Shown: positions 1 to 32,979 of the stretch, one piece after another | Position numbering within the stretch: the stretch's first letter is position 1 | Layout: each line of letters begins with the position of its first letter | Assembly: GCF_011397635.1 (NCBI RefSeq) | Contig: NC_064754.1 | Coordinates: 29,244,543 to 29,308,542 of the forward strand | Reading direction: 5' to 3' | Source of the DNA: Epinephelus fuscoguttatus | Taxonomy: Eukaryota; Chordata; Actinopteri; Perciformes; Serranidae | Length of the DNA: 64,000 nt | Notes under the pieces: generated by a model | Databases searched by the model: none | What the model was told of the DNA's origin: nothing | Seen by the model: only the letters and a program-made list of their open reading frames with translations | Translations under genes and position numbers: made by a program

Positions 1-47
1 ATCTTTCGGTAGGAGGAGGAGGAAAAGACTTCAGATCCGTAGCTCAT
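1..47 (-). CDS. ina: INA-like (alpha-internexin) neurofilament gene, N-terminal fragment
   Basis: On the minus strand the ATG is at 47-45 and the frame stays open to the window edge, giving MSYGSEVFSSSSYRK plus a partial codon. The Ser/Tyr-rich MSYGS...SSSSYRK start is the head of type IV intermediate filament proteins and fits alpha-internexin better than NEFM or NEFL. Alpha-internexin is a neuronal intermediate filament subunit that co-assembles with neurofilament proteins in axons. Support comes from a TATA box at the right distance upstream and from position: INA lies next to NT5C2, head-to-head, in human. Only about 15 residues are visible, so the paralogue (fish often keep two ina copies) cannot be decided. 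The rest of the gene lies left of the window. Confidence 0.8.
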   Translation of the reverse strand, partial: MSYGSEVFSSSSYRK

Positions 48-90
48 CGTGGCGTGTATGGAGACAGAGCAGTGCAGTGGGCGCGCCTCC

Positions 91-98
91 TTTTTATA
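91..98 (-). promoter_or_regulatory. ina: TATA box of the INA-like gene
   Basis: On the minus strand this reads TATAAAAA, inside the GC-rich stretch 78-103. It lies 44 bases before the ATG at 47-45, which implies transcription starting near 62-68 and a very short 5'UTR. A CCAAT motif (plus-strand 110-114) is just upstream. A classical TATA promoter fits a highly expressed, tissue-restricted cytoskeletal gene. The start site itself is inferred. Confidence 0.65.
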
Positions 99-2069
99 GG
101 GGGACCAGCCCAATCACTCATTAATGCCCGAGGGTAACATCCAGACTCAGTTCTTTCACATGCGTCAGGTTGTAGTAAATATACGAAACATTGCTGATTA
201 TTGTGCTAAAGGTGAATTTTACTTATTGGTGTAACTATAATTAGTCTGCAATAATCCTGACATTGGTCCAGATGTGCGCATGTTGGCACTGCTCTTTGTG
301 TGGAGCAGATGGAACTGTCCTTTTTGGCGCAGTGGTGCGTCAGTGTTTGATCGCTTGTTGCACATTTATACTTGGAATACAGAATAAAATTAAAATATTA
401 TTTGTTATTAATAAGGCAATCTCGAGCCTATAGTGTTTCCGTAGCTGTGGTTTTTTAAATACCTCTAAGATTTCTCAGAGATTTCCACACTAAATCCAAA
501 TGCACACCACGACTACCAGTGCACAGCGGTAATTCAATGCATAATGATGACGGTGCACTTTACTTCAAACTTTCTTTTCCACAAAATCTCCTCTACATCT
601 ACAGTTTATTCTGATGAAATATAAACATTTAACTTATGTTTCTATTTAAAAAATAGTCTATAATTAATAATATTCTATAATAATATATAACAATGCACTC
701 TAATTCTGTTGCACAGGTCACTAGATTTTACAGGTTTGAAACAATGTGATCATGCAGGAATATCTGTCTTTTTACCTCTTCATGTCAAACATCTAATGTT
801 AGAATGAGGATACATGAATGAGGAGAGGCTTAAAATGGCATGGGTTTCACTTGAAACTTTCAGATTTGTGCACCTGCTGACCGGTATCAACAGAGTAAAT
901 GAGGATTCTTACAGTAAGTCCTAGTGTTGGCCTTAAAGTGGCTCTTTCAACAAGAAGAAGAAGTTTAAGATCTTAATCTGTATTTAAAGTTACACTTCAT
1001 AAGTAAATAAAAGTGGTTTGATTATGTGTTTTGTTTGGTGCACATTCAGTGTTGCTCAGCATCCCTTAAAAACAGCATCCCACTGACAGGCCTTTGCTGC
1101 CCTCTGTTGTCAAATTGCAGTTCACTGCAGGCAAACATGAAGATTTAAATTGTCATAGATGATCATGTTTAGCTGAAAGGATGATGGATCAACTGACAGA
1201 CTGATGGGCTACAGCAATATTCAAACGTTCAAATATGTCAAACAGTAAAATGTTACCCTGCAAGCCAAATTCTTGTGACAGGGGAGGCACGTAGTTAAAA
1301 TGACAATGTCAACAGAACGCAATTTATTCCCCAAATTATCTGGAGAAATGCATCTTTGACTTTGTGCTGGTTAGTGCACTGACTTTTAGCTTTAGGGGTG
1401 TTTGAGGTTGTTCAGATCCATACAGACTCACAGCCCCTTTCATATTTCCCTTTATTTTAGTACAATGTGGCCTGTCAATGGCAATAAACTGTTGGCTAAA
1501 TTTAGATGTTAACGGAAACTGTAAAACTGAAACCTGTAAATGAAAACTGAAAGCCACAGCTGTAACCTCAAAGTCATTGTTTCATTGCAGACCCACACAC
1601 AAGAGAGATGGTTTCATTTATTTATTTGAGGTCCAGTGAGGTAAACTCTACAGTATTTCACTAAAAAGCAAAGAATTCAGAAATGAATACAAACTTGTGC
1701 ATCAGAGCTTTCTAATCACTAATCACCTCACGACCCTTCAGATATTTCTGGTGACCCTTTGGAAGCGGCCCGACCCCTCGGTTGGTCTCTGTCTCTCTGT
1801 CTTTCAACCCAACCAGTAGAGGCAGATGGCCGTACACTCAGAGCCTGGTTTCTTTCAATTAAAGGGGGGTTGTGTTCCTTGCCTTGCTTGCTCATGGGGA
1901 TGATGTTGGATCTTTGTACATTAAAGAGCATAGTTTTGACCTGCTCAACATGAAAGTGTCATGAGAGGTCTTGATGAACTATCTCTACTATCTCGATCAG
2001 CTACACCAGCAGTCTGCTACTTATGCATTATTGCATCAGTATCTACTTGTGATAACGTCACACATGATA

Positions 2070-2240
2070 GGCAAGTCTTAAAAGATAAATTTCAAATCTT
2101 TTAATTTCAAATTTCATTTGAAGCTGTGGACTGAATCAAAGGGTCTGACGTCCTCTGGAAGGCTGTTCCACAGATGAGGGCCGATGACACTGAATGCAGC
2201 ATCACCGTACTTTTCAGTTCTTCTCTGGGGGACATTTAGG
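2070..2240 (-). mobile_element. LINE fragment, C-terminal end of a reverse transcriptase ORF
   Basis: On the minus strand, from about 2240 down, the translation reads KYGDAAFSVIGPHLWNSLPE followed by DVRPFDSVHSFK. This is the characteristic end of ORF2 in L2-like and related fish non-LTR retrotransposons (a G-x-x-A/S-F-S-x-x-G/A-P-x-L-W-N-S-L-P pattern). It is only the tail, as expected from 5'-truncated insertion. No poly(A) or target duplication could be fixed. Confidence 0.6.
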
Positions 2241-2444
2241 TCTACTAAGAGTTACTAATCAAAATGTTGGTGACTACAAAAGGGGTTTCTTTTAAAGATA
2301 TTAATATTGGTAAAAAGCTGATACATAGAATAAAACACTGATTCTGTTGCTTTGCATCTTTTAGCTGAGCAGGCATGCCTTCTTTTGGCATAGACTATTT
2401 CTGGACATTTTTCAGCTTTATTGTTTAAAATGGCGGTATCAAAC

Positions 2445-3405
2445 CTACATCCGGCCCACCAAAGGGTCCTATCTGGCCCTCTAGATGACTGAGAAGAACA
2501 GCCTGATGTGTGAAGTGACAAAGACATACTGTTGAATTTGCACATCATTTTTCTTTCTTCTTTGTTTGACGGATGAACATTTTCAGAATGAAAGAAAAAA
2601 AATGAAGGGGTTGTTATTTAAAGGTTATTATGCAGTGGTTTCGAGGGTGCGGCCCACTTGAAATCATAGTAGCTGGGCAGCAGGGAAAAAGCTCTGACCA
2701 GAAAATGGACGATTGCACGCTGGTCCTACAATAAATGGATAGATGTGACAATGGAGATTTACATGATGGAGAAGGTTACTTTCTCTGTATACCTGAAGAT
2801 GGACATTTTCATACAACAGTGGGAGAAATGGGTGCAATATGTTCAGCCTCTAAGGCCTGGTTTTTGTTAAGATAATCACTTGAAGGAACATCCTGAACTG
2901 TTTTCTCAATTGTTTTCTCTTATCTGTCCAGATATTGCACAGTGATGTGCAATCTGTAAAGCTAAACAAGCATTTTATTTACTCTGTTTTATTTCACTCT
3001 AGTCTTTATCTCTGCCTCTCTGGTTGCAAATAGTTAGTAGTTGCTACAGTTGTTAAATCCCCTTTTTATGGCCTTGCTTTGGAAATGGACAGAAAGTATT
3101 AGTCAATGGAAATGAAGACGAGGGTGAGAGGCATTATTTGAGATACAAGATTATTTTTTCAAGTCTGCCATCTTTATACATGGGTGTTGGTCTTTTTATT
3201 TAATTATTTTTATTTATGTATTGGTCTCATTTACTTATTTACTTACTTATTTGTAATTTTTTTTTCTCACACTGACTATACATTTATTGGCATTGACAAA
3301 GGATGTGTTAACACTGCAAAAATAAAAAGAAAGTTTAAAAAAAGAAGAAAGAACTGTATGTGGCCCCTGAACTACAATGAGTTTGACACCCCTTGTGACT
3401 TTATT
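2445..3405. repeat. Diverged fish repeat, 'gtttgacacccc' type terminus
   Basis: The stretch 3352-3402 (tgtatgtggcccctgaacta... then gagtttgacacccct) matches from memory a very common terminal sequence of fish interspersed DNA elements. The internal parts 2445-2490 and 2640-2670 (cggcccacc, gcggcccactt) look like related internal sequence. Ends are not resolved and there may be more than one copy. Low confidence in family and extent. Confidence 0.3.
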
Positions 3406-4145
3406 AAAAAGCAATTAACCATTAAATTGCATCATTAGTATTGATATAGTGACATTGGAGGATCAATTAGTTACTTTTAAAAGAGGCCAGTTGGTCAGAT
3501 ATTAATGGGTTAGATGTTGCTGTGTTTCTACAGACAGACATATTTACTTGTTTGTCTTATCACAAATATCAAAATTTGTGACCGCGCCAAAATTCTACAG
3601 AGGAAGGGCTATGTTTTGGTAACAGCTGCTATTAAAATGTTAAAAAGTATGGCAAAAAATGTTAAAGCTGAAACTCCTATTTGAGTCCCAGAATCTGTCA
3701 GTCAGTCACAAAATTTTGGTGCAGTGCCTGTTAAGACTTTATACAGCACTCGAGGACAACATTTTCCTCAATCTTCTCACTTAACTTAAGAGGAGTTAGG
3801 TTAAGAATTTAAATGTATTATTTCCATCTGTGAACATGAGCTACTCTCTCTCAAGTCAGAAGAAGTCACATTTGTTTTAAAAGCAATCAGAAGTCATAAC
3901 CAAGTGAACTTAGTCACATTACTTTGATGAAGTAATTAAAAAGTTACATCACTTATTATATCTTGGCAGGGTAATCTGTAATCCATTTCAGAAGTAACTT
4001 TCCCATCACTGGTTTCAGTTGAATAAATGAATGTCAGTGATGTGCTGCAGGCCCACTGACAGCAAATCAAATCTTGCAACAAGACAAATGGAAGCAGTCA
4101 AGGTGTCTCTCTTTACCTTTATCTAGTCAACTGATAACGGATGCA

Positions 4146-4216
4146 GTCACGTGTCTCTGCCACGACGACACATAGTCCCGCCCCATCTTGACTGACAGCA
4201 GCGAAGCCCCGCCCCC
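4146..4216 (+). promoter_or_regulatory. nt5c2: NT5C2 promoter: E-box/CLEAR-like site and GC boxes, no TATA
   Basis: Just upstream of the inferred first exon there is GTCACGTG at 4146-4153 (E-box, the core of USF/MiT-TFE CLEAR-type sites) and two GC boxes, cccgcccc at about 4177-4184 and ccccgccccct at 4207-4217. The local rise in GC and CpG against an AT-rich background marks a small CpG-type promoter. No TATA box lies within 40 bases. This fits a housekeeping nucleotide-metabolism gene. Factor binding is inferred. Confidence 0.5.
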
Positions 4217-4229
4217 TGAACGTCTCATA

Positions 4230-4430
4230 ACAACAGCTGGTAGCAGGGAGAGAAAGAGAGACAGCAGAGAGCAGCCACAGCAGGAACAAGTCATCTGCTG
4301 CCTGGCTTTACAGTGAAGACAGCAAGAAGAAAACACAACGTTAGAGAAATATTTCCTCCGACTTTCACACAGCTCAAGGCGCATGCTCAGACTAACTGAC
4401 GGTGCAGTTGTTTTATCCAGGAACTCAGAG
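4230..4430 (+). other. nt5c2: NT5C2 exon 1, non-coding 5'UTR
   Basis: A purine-rich, CpG-containing stretch that ends in a strong donor: ...gaactcagag|gtgagtacag, with the intron starting at 4431. There is no in-frame start leading into NT5C2; the short frame opened by ATG 4383 ends by 4580. NT5C2 genes usually begin with a non-coding exon far upstream of the ATG exon, which fits. The 5' boundary is approximate and taken from the GC boxes. Confidence 0.5.
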
Positions 4431-5203
4431 GTGAGTACAGTAACGACAGTCAGAGCTAAACGCAGTCAAATCTACCCCGACACTTTGGGGCTTTTGTTTT
4501 TTGCATCAAAGCCAGCTAACGCGTTAGCTTTGTGTCCGTATCACTTTTTTGGCTCGTCCTTTCTCAGCAATGTCAGATAAAACAAGAGCGGGACGACAGT
4601 TAGCTTAGCTTTTTACAGTTCAGCAGATAACGGGACGTTGGTTGGAACGTTAACAACGGTTTCCTTTGCTGTTAGCTTGTGCAGATACTTTTCCAGTAGC
4701 TTAGGCTAATCTCTCATCGTCTGTTTAGCTGAATATTTACACAACTAAAGACTATTCAAACGTACCGGTATATGACATCCCATAATGAGTGACAGTCAAT
4801 GCTGTGCGTCTGAGACAAACGTCGACCCCACTCTCATGAGACTGACCCGAGGCTACAAAGCCTGTTATAAGTTGTGTTGAGCATTTTTTCCACTCACTGT
4901 TTGTACTGCAGTCGTGCAGGTTTGCTCTCTGCTTGGCTGTGAATCTCTCCAAGCCAGAGCTCCCTTCAGACCCCAGTGGACCAGTTCATACTGTGGGCCA
5001 AGGTGTCATAAAGGCATCAAGAATAATAAATATGCATTAAGTAGACTGAAAATAGGTTTTAACACTGTGTAAGATATGTCATGTCTAACAGAAAGGCTCC
5101 TGATATACTTTATCCTACATTTGGCATTCTGCTCTGAGTCATATTGCTGTACTACACTACGATGTCATATCTTACTCTAAATTATACTATATGCTATGTT
5201 ATT

Positions 5204-5933
5204 AGAGCTGCAACGATTAATCGATAAATTGTCGATTATTAGATTAATTGCTAACTAATTGATAATCCAGCTTCTTAAATGTGAATATTTTCAGGTTGCC
5301 TTACACCTCTATGACAAAAAATGATTAACTTTGGGTTGAGGGCAACACAAGACATTTTAGGATATCACCCTGGGCTTTGGGAAACACTGATCAACATTTT
5401 TCACCATTTTTAGACCAAACTTATCAGTTTAGCCTTTGCAACCTGAGCAAATTGGCCTTGATTTCTTTTGAAAACATGGGGAAAAAGTCAATGAGTGAAT
5501 GAAAGAAGGAATGACCTCAAAAAAACTGGAAAGAAATTATTAAAAAGAGAAAATTAAAAACAAGAAATTTAGTTAAAACAAAGAACTATCTGAAAAGAGT
5601 GTTTACAAATTAAAATAATTCTGTAGCATAATTTTAAAATATAATAACAATAATAATTACTATAAATGTAGTTTTCCCTAGCTTTTTTCCATTTTTTTAA
5701 TTTTTTTTTTTTTTTTTTAATTTGTCGGACGTTTTTTTACTATGTTGCCCATTGCCTTTTTCCTCACATTTTTGAAAGAAATCACACTTATTTGCTCAGG
5801 ATTCAAAGGGTTAAATATTTGTGAAAGGCGTCTGAAAGCAGCACAAGAAAAGTGATGTCCCTCCAGGTTTCAAAGGGTTAATTAAAAAGATAATCAACAG
5901 ATTAATTGACAATGAAAATAATTGTTCTATAGT
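5204..5933. mobile_element. Non-autonomous DNA element, 'agagctgcaac' hAT-like MITE
   Basis: The left end reads tagagctgcaacgattaatc and continues with alternating cgattaat/tcgattatt motifs. The right end, read in reverse, is agaacaattattttcattg followed by tcaattaatctgttgatta. These diverged inverted ends are typical of an abundant hAT-like fish MITE. The interior has no transposase. Related copies are at 17622-17725 and 32980-33229. Confidence 0.55.
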
Positions 5934-5968
5934 ATTGTACCATATCGTTCTATAGTATTGTACCATAT
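5924..5968. repeat. 23-bp tandem duplication
   Basis: The unit gttctatagtattgtaccat(at) occurs twice back to back (5924-5945 and 5947-5968), directly at the end of the MITE. The overlap with the element end suggests slippage, or a duplication made at insertion or repair. Confidence 0.7.
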
Positions 5969-6162
5969 TATACTGTTTTATGTTAATATGTTACACTGAC
6001 TCTCGCATTATATTCTATTATATTAATGCAGACAAAGAGTAAGCACCGTAACTTAAAAATAGTGAATGTTGTGTACACTGTTGACACAGACATGTTGACT
6101 CTGCTGCTGTTGATCACATTGCTGTCACTTTACCATGTCAGTTTCTATTCTCCTCTTGTTTT

Positions 6163-6170
6163 TATTGTTA

Positions 6171-6202
<32 letters not shown>
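6163..6202. repeat. (TTA)n microsatellite
   Basis: About 40 bases of ttattg/ttattatt repeats in NT5C2 intron 1. Confidence 0.85.
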
Positions 6203-7754
6203 TCTTTCCTCGTACCACTGCAATGATTGAATTCCCCGGCTGGGAATCAACAAAGATTCATCTTGTCCTATACAACATTAGAGTTCAGAATGTAAAAAAA
6301 CAAACAAACAACATGTTGATGAAGCATTTGTTTGCTCTCCTGTAAAGCGGCAAAGTCAACACTGATGACAGTGTTGTGATACCCTCATGCAGTGTTTGTT
6401 GACAACTTGCCTCGGCCTCAACGTGCAAGTCTCATTTGCATTTGTGCTGGCACCGAGTGCAAGACAGCTGACCTCGGCCTGTTCCTTCCTGCAGCCCAGC
6501 CTCTCCATTGACAGTAGGGGAGTGATAGAGTGTCAGCATGGGGAGGAAAAAAAAACACTCACAACCCTGGCCACAAAAACAAGAACAGGCTTTCATTCAA
6601 CTAAAGTAGAAATTCATGACTCTTTCCACAGATTTGTGTTTCTCTTCCTTGACCTTTGGTTGGATCCAAGCCTATTTGTGTGTCATCTGGTGCATTAACC
6701 AAACAGACATCATCATTTTATTTGGGTCTTGCTTATTATGGCTTTATTATTTGACTCCACCTTGTGAGTGAGACAAGATGTTTTTGTGCTCGGCTGTACT
6801 ACTGTAACATGGTACATTAGGCAGGATATGCTGGATCTCAATAATTTGTTCCGTCTCCTAATGAAGAGAAGATAATATACACCTGTAGTGATCTTCCAGA
6901 GCAAAGGCAGCACAGACATAGTGAGAAAGTGAAAGAATAAATCATATGAGGTATAACTAGAACAAAAATAGAATTAAATGTAAAACAGAAAAACTATTAA
7001 AAAACACATTAACAAAAAACATCTGGAGACAAAAAATGCAGTGTAAAATGACAGTTTATGTTACAGTAGCAGCAGGGTCAGCAAATCCATGTTCACAGTG
7101 TACACCAGACTGATGATATGATTAATTAAAACTGTGGCGCCTAGTGCTTGTCTGTATTAATATAGATATTTAGTATAAATATAACATAGAATATGATGCA
7201 AAAATCAGATGAGAAAGAAGATGGAATTGAACAGAGTACCAAATATAACACACTATTAATACTGTACAGTAAAATATATAACAGAATATATCAGCACACA
7301 GTTTATAGTAAGGTATACCTAATAGGCGTACAACTGAGCAGTCAATGAAAAATGAACCCAGTGACCTCACTGGTCTGACCTCGTATGTACTGTACGTACT
7401 ATTTAACCCTTCCTCTGCTCCCCCAACGTGACCTTTATTTGCAGTTTGAGGGCACAACCTAATTAAATGATGATGAATAAACTGGTTACTTAACAGTTAA
7501 TATCTCCTCACTGTCAGTGTTGAGCACAGCACACACATGTAGACATAATAGGTGTAACTTCTTCAAAGTTATTAAACATTCAAAGTTTATACTGGTTGTA
7601 ACTGGGATTGTCGTCCAGTTAGTCTTGTTCCACCAGCTTAAACTGGCACAGTTGTAATTAAGAGTGACTTGAATGAGATCACACCATTTAAAAAATTTGA
7701 CTGTGTTTTTAATGTGTTGCTTTCCCTCTCCCCAGACACTGAACGGTTTTAAAG

Positions 7755-28632
<20,878 letters not shown>

Positions 28633-28743
28633 TAAGATAGACACAGAGAGAGAGAAAAAAAACACGTTCCTGTTCTTGCCCTCTCATGTTTCCCAGTAGA
28701 GTCGGGTAGTTATTGTTGTCAGAGTGAGGTAGGGAGGAAAAAC

Positions 28744-28822
28744 ATCTCCAGGATGTGTGTGTGTGTGTGTTTATATCAATACTGTATGCACACACACACA
28801 CACACACACACATACTGGAGAT
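28744..28822 (+). promoter_or_regulatory. nt5c2: Predicted 3'UTR hairpin, (GU)n-(CA)n stem
   Basis: Left arm 28744-28770 (atctccag, g, then a and a TG run) pairs with right arm 28796-28822 (a CA run, then t, a, and ctggagat): 26 of 27 positions complementary. The loop is 28771-28795. It lies 111 bases after the stop codon. Confidence 0.7.
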
Positions 28823-29319
28823 TTCTGAGAAAAGTAAAAAAGGACCAGTAGCGAGACAGATCATATGACTGTCAGAAGACTGTATGCATGCTTGGTCCTC
28901 TAAAACCCAACTTTTACTAGCTTCATTTAAAAAAAACAACAAAAAAAACACATCGTGACTTTTAATGAATTAAATTTGATTTCTGTATAATTTACCCATC
29001 AGACAGACAGAGCATCACATGTTTCAATATGTTTTAAAGCTGACCGGTGAGACCTGCTGGTGGATTACATAGATGCTGATGCTTAATCCATCAGATGCTG
29101 GTCAGTAAACTGTAATCGCCTCGCTGATTGATGCAGTATGCACGCTATAATCAAACAGAAAGCACTGTTCAGTCCCGGCGTCAAAAAAGGATGCACATAC
29201 TGTATTACAACACATTTTTTTATGCAACGTGGGAACAACATTCAGTTTTTCATCTTTTGAGTTTAATTTTGTCTCTTTTCTTGTCGTTGTAGAGGAGTCC
29301 TTTAGTCTAACTGGTATGT

Positions 29320-29322
<3 letters not shown>

Positions 29323-29355
<33 letters not shown>
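29323..29355. repeat. (TG)n microsatellite in NT5C2 3'UTR
   Basis: About 16 TG units, with no CA partner nearby. Confidence 0.85.
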
Positions 29356-29356
<1 letters not shown>

Positions 29357-32211
29357 ACTCAGACTGCAGCATCCTGAGTGACGGTAAGCTAAGAATCCGT
29401 TGTACTAAACCGAAGCACAGAAGCACTGAAGCACAAGCCGGTGTTATACAGATGCATTTTATTTCCGTTTGAAGTTTGGCGGAGAGAACACGTTGTGGTA
29501 CACGAGTGGCTCTTGAACTGATATTTTGTTACCAAGCAACAATGAGGACGGAGTATTAAAACCGTATTTTTTATGCCAGCAGACTCTATGACAACCCTGA
29601 ACTGCAGCACAGTGCAGTAGTGTTTCTGCAAATAGCTGTCAGGTAAATGGTTTCACGGCACGAGCAGCTAACGTGCATTATTTTATCCGCTCAGTTTTAT
29701 TGCATTTGACTATTTCAGAGGGTTTTATTTTGGTAGGGGAGCAGTTAAAGCAGCAATGTAGAGATGTGTGAAGTGATCTCAGTCAGGTGTGTAACAGGAG
29801 CGTTACAGTGGCCTCAGTATGCAAGGATGTACTGTAGAAGCTCTGTTCAGTAGGTCTGCATAGCTTGCTTTGTTTATCTCTTCAGTTTTGGGGCTTTGTT
29901 TGGTGTTTCTGTTTTTTAATCTGCTGACCGTGACTCATTAGTGTCACCCTCTGGGAGAAATGTGTCGACACAGAGTGTGTACAGTGTTCTTCTGTTGGGC
30001 CTGTGAACACTGTGAAGTGACCTTTTCGTGATAGCGTGTGTTCTCGCTGCGTCACCACTTCAGAACTGGATGAAGATCTCTGAGTTTAAGCATTTGACGT
30101 TTGTATGAGCTATTCTGCTTCATCAGGACGGTCTTGGTGTGGTTTAAGTGACAGTACGTGCCTTTCCATCCATCTGTTTTCAATTTGCAAAAACCTAAGT
30201 GGAATTTTGAAATGTGAAAAGGTGTTGAAATGTCCCCAAAAAGTGTTTACTCCAGCAAAATGGGACAAAGTGCAATGAAAACAAATATTGCCAATAAAAC
30301 ATGACATGTGCTAAGGTGAATTTGACTTGTAGCCACTGAAGAAATTAAAAATGGAACACGTAAAAACATCACCTGATGAGGAGACTATAATGCCGTGAAG
30401 TGCAGTTACCCCCAATAATGACATTTCTTTGCAGCTGGGAGGCGTGTTCATTCTTTGTAACGCAGGTCAGCATGTCACAGAAGTCATAGGACTCTGTTCA
30501 CTGATTGTCTGCTTGTTTTTTTTTGTCCGCAGTTGACCGCTTAAAGTTAAACTATAACCTTGAGAATCAAATGGCTGCAGGTCAAAGTGGCAGCTGCAAT
30601 CTGCACTTCACTGCTGCTTTGTGTGTTTTCATTGTAACCCTCCTCAAATATAACTGAACACGTGCTTTTTTAATTGTTGCATACTTCTCCTCTGCAGTGG
30701 TTTAGTAGTGCCTGACTGGAGAAGAGGCGCCACCAACTGTTCAAACCAACTAGCATTTGCAGAAGAGTATTGGATGGATGGAAACATGCATTAATTGACA
30801 TTTTCTCTTGCTTAAAATTTTCATCAAACCTTGCAGGTGAACAAACAACCCGCCAGCTGTCGTCACAATTTAATTTAAATGTTAAATCCTGATTAGTAAA
30901 CGGAAGCATGTGACATCACCTTTTTCCAACTAAGCCCCGCCCATTTTAAACTAGTGCAAAGAGCACACAGAAAAACAAACTCATATATTTCATGTGAAAT
31001 AACAAAAACTGTTCAAACTTAGTCAGAAAACTGTGTCATGTACGACTATCATCGCCCACAGTGAGGAGCAGATTCAGGGCCTTTAACCAAGGTCCTCTTC
31101 AGATGCATCAGTGTTAGTTTGCATTAGAGAGCTGCCTGAATCTAAAAACATGGTGACTTGATCTTTTATTTTCTTTCCTTTTTTAACCAGCGCATCCTGT
31201 CTGTTAATGTTAACTTTGCTCACCTTTATATTTAACGCCGTATCAGTCCTGTACGTGTTTGATCGGCCTGTTGATTTAGGCCACAAAAGGGAAGAAACAC
31301 GCCATCATTTTTGCATCATTTTTGGTTTTGGCTTGACGTGGTGTGCAGAAAGGTGAATGTGTTGAACTGGTGATTCGTTGGATAAAAGCTTGTAGGACAT
31401 TTAGAAACGTTTTAACAGCTGTTTGTTCTCTTATTTCTTTCTTTACAAATGAAATATTTGTTTTCTCAAGTTTGATTTTGTTTCTTGAACATAGAATAAC
31501 TGGATATGCTACACGAGGCAGCTGCATTGCTAATGGGAAACAGTCGACTGTCTTTTCTTTGCATATTCTGCGTATGCATGTGAAGATAAGCATATCCGTT
31601 CTGCCAAGGTGGTTCTGGTAGCATTGGTTTTATTTCAATGTGGACTGCATCATTTTAGGAAAAAGCTTCTATTGACATTTGTCAGTGTAGTTTACACAGG
31701 CTCAGAAAAACCTGTAAAAAAAAAAAAATAGACAAGCTTACAATGAGGGGAAATGTGAATAGCATGTTAAGTACCGTAACAGATGTGTTACCTGTAATCA
31801 ACACCATGGGGTTATTTTTATTTTTCTAAGCTAGTGTTTTTAAATGGTCTCAGTTTACAGAACTGTAAATAGACATTTCCATTTTCTTTTCTTATCTGTT
31901 TTTCAACTTTTTTTTTTTTTTTTGGTTAACTTTTATATAGTGCAGAAGTCTGTCGCTCGGACTTTGAACTAACTAAAGCCTGGTGAACAGGTCACAGTGC
32001 TTTAGGAGATTTGTATCCATTGTCACGATGCCTCGAACGCATCCACATTAACAGCAGGTGCCAAAAGAGTCACCTTTCATTTTCTAAACTAAAGTAATCT
32101 TTTGTGTTATTATGCATATCGATTCACGTTCTCCTGAACAGTGTTTTGTTTGTTTGTTTCCAGAAGTTATCCTACAGACTGTACATTGAGGTAAATTACA
32201 TAAAAATGTAG

Positions 32212-32217
32212 AATAAA
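32212..32217 (+). terminator. nt5c2: NT5C2 poly(A) signal candidate
   Basis: AATAAA followed within 30 bases by tcttgttgttgtgttgttta, a U/GU-rich downstream element. The best of the AATAAA copies after the stop codon. Confidence 0.5.
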
Positions 32218-32382
32218 AAATAGTTTTTCATAATTTTCTTGTTGTTGTGTTGTTTATTTTTAGCTGCTGTGCAAGACTGGATGATAAACCAGCTGCAGTG
32301 TTTCACCATGTGGCAGGACGTTTGTGTCATTTTGATTTATTCTCAATTAGTTTGTAAATTATATATATATATACTGCTAAAA

Positions 32383-32640
32383 CCAGTGGTGGAATGTAAC
32401 TACGTACTTTTACTCAAGTACTGTGTTTCAGTACAATTTTGAGGCACTTTTTTGTGTATATGTATTTTCTTGCTACTTAGCTTCATTTTGGAAATCAATA
32501 TTGTGCTCTTTACTACATTAACTTCAATAGTTACTTTACAGATTCAGATTATTGTTATATGTGTTAAAGCTACTCAGCAGTTTATAACGTAGTTAAAAAA
32601 TAGCCCTGTCTTTACCAGCTGCATTAGTGACACTTACATA
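32383..32640. repeat. Abundant fish repeat ('gtggtggaatgtaact')
   Basis: Begins ccagtggtggaatgtaacta, followed by acttttactcaagtactgtg and tgaggcactttt. This is a very common teleost interspersed repeat. No coding sequence. Confidence 0.6.
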
Positions 32641-32979
32641 TTAATTTTTCATTCATTCATTTTCTGTAACCACTTATCCTGTTAGGGGTCATGGGGGGGG
32701 GGGGGGGGGGGGGGTGGAGCCTACACCCTGTACAGGTCACCAGACTATCACAGGGCTGACACATAGAGACAGACAACCATTCACATTCACATTCACACCT
32801 ACGAACAATTTGGAGTCACCGATTAACCTGCATGTCTTTGGACTGTGGGAGGAAGCTGGAGTACCCAGAGAAAACCCACGCTGACACGGGGAAAACTTCC
32901 CATACAGAAGGGCTCCCCCACCCTGGATTGGAACCAGGAACCCTCTTGCTGTGAGGCGACAGTGCTAACCACTGCAAGT
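32641..32979 (-). mobile_element. tRNA-derived SINE-like repeat with 22-G run
   Basis: Reverse copy of the same element as 44237-44448. On the minus strand it reads cagtggttagcactgtcgcc (box A-like), then gcaagagggttcctggttcc (box B-like), and later tttggactgtgggaggaag-type body on the plus strand. It contains a run of 22 G at 32693-32714. The box A end is cut by the inserted MITE. Confidence 0.65.

Larger units (their letters stand above)
115..4130. other. Divergent intergenic spacer between INA and NT5C2
   Basis: AT-rich spacer between the two head-to-head promoters. I see no coding exon with splice sites here. It holds a LINE fragment (2070-2240), a diverged fish repeat around 2445-3405, and a repeat-like stretch near 3760-4012 whose end resembles the termini of common fish elements. 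The short open frames have no recognisable protein. Regulatory elements for the neuronal INA gene could lie here, but none can be pointed to from sequence alone. Confidence 0.6.
4431..7735 (+). other. nt5c2: NT5C2 intron 1
   Basis: Runs from the donor gtgagt at 4431 to the acceptor ctctccccag ending at 7735. It contains a hAT-like MITE (5204-5933), a 23-bp tandem duplication next to it (5924-5968) and a (TTA)n tract (6163-6202). No coding exon was seen. Confidence 0.5.
28633..32235 (+). other. nt5c2: NT5C2 3'UTR (inferred extent)
   Basis: From the TAA to a good polyadenylation site: AATAAA at 32212-32217 followed by tcttgttgttgtgttgttta-type U/GU-rich sequence. An earlier AATAAA at 30293-30298 could give a shorter transcript. 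The stretch contains a strong hairpin (28744-28822), a (TG)n tract (29323-29355) and several U-rich runs. No coding frame of note. The end is inferred. Confidence 0.5.
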
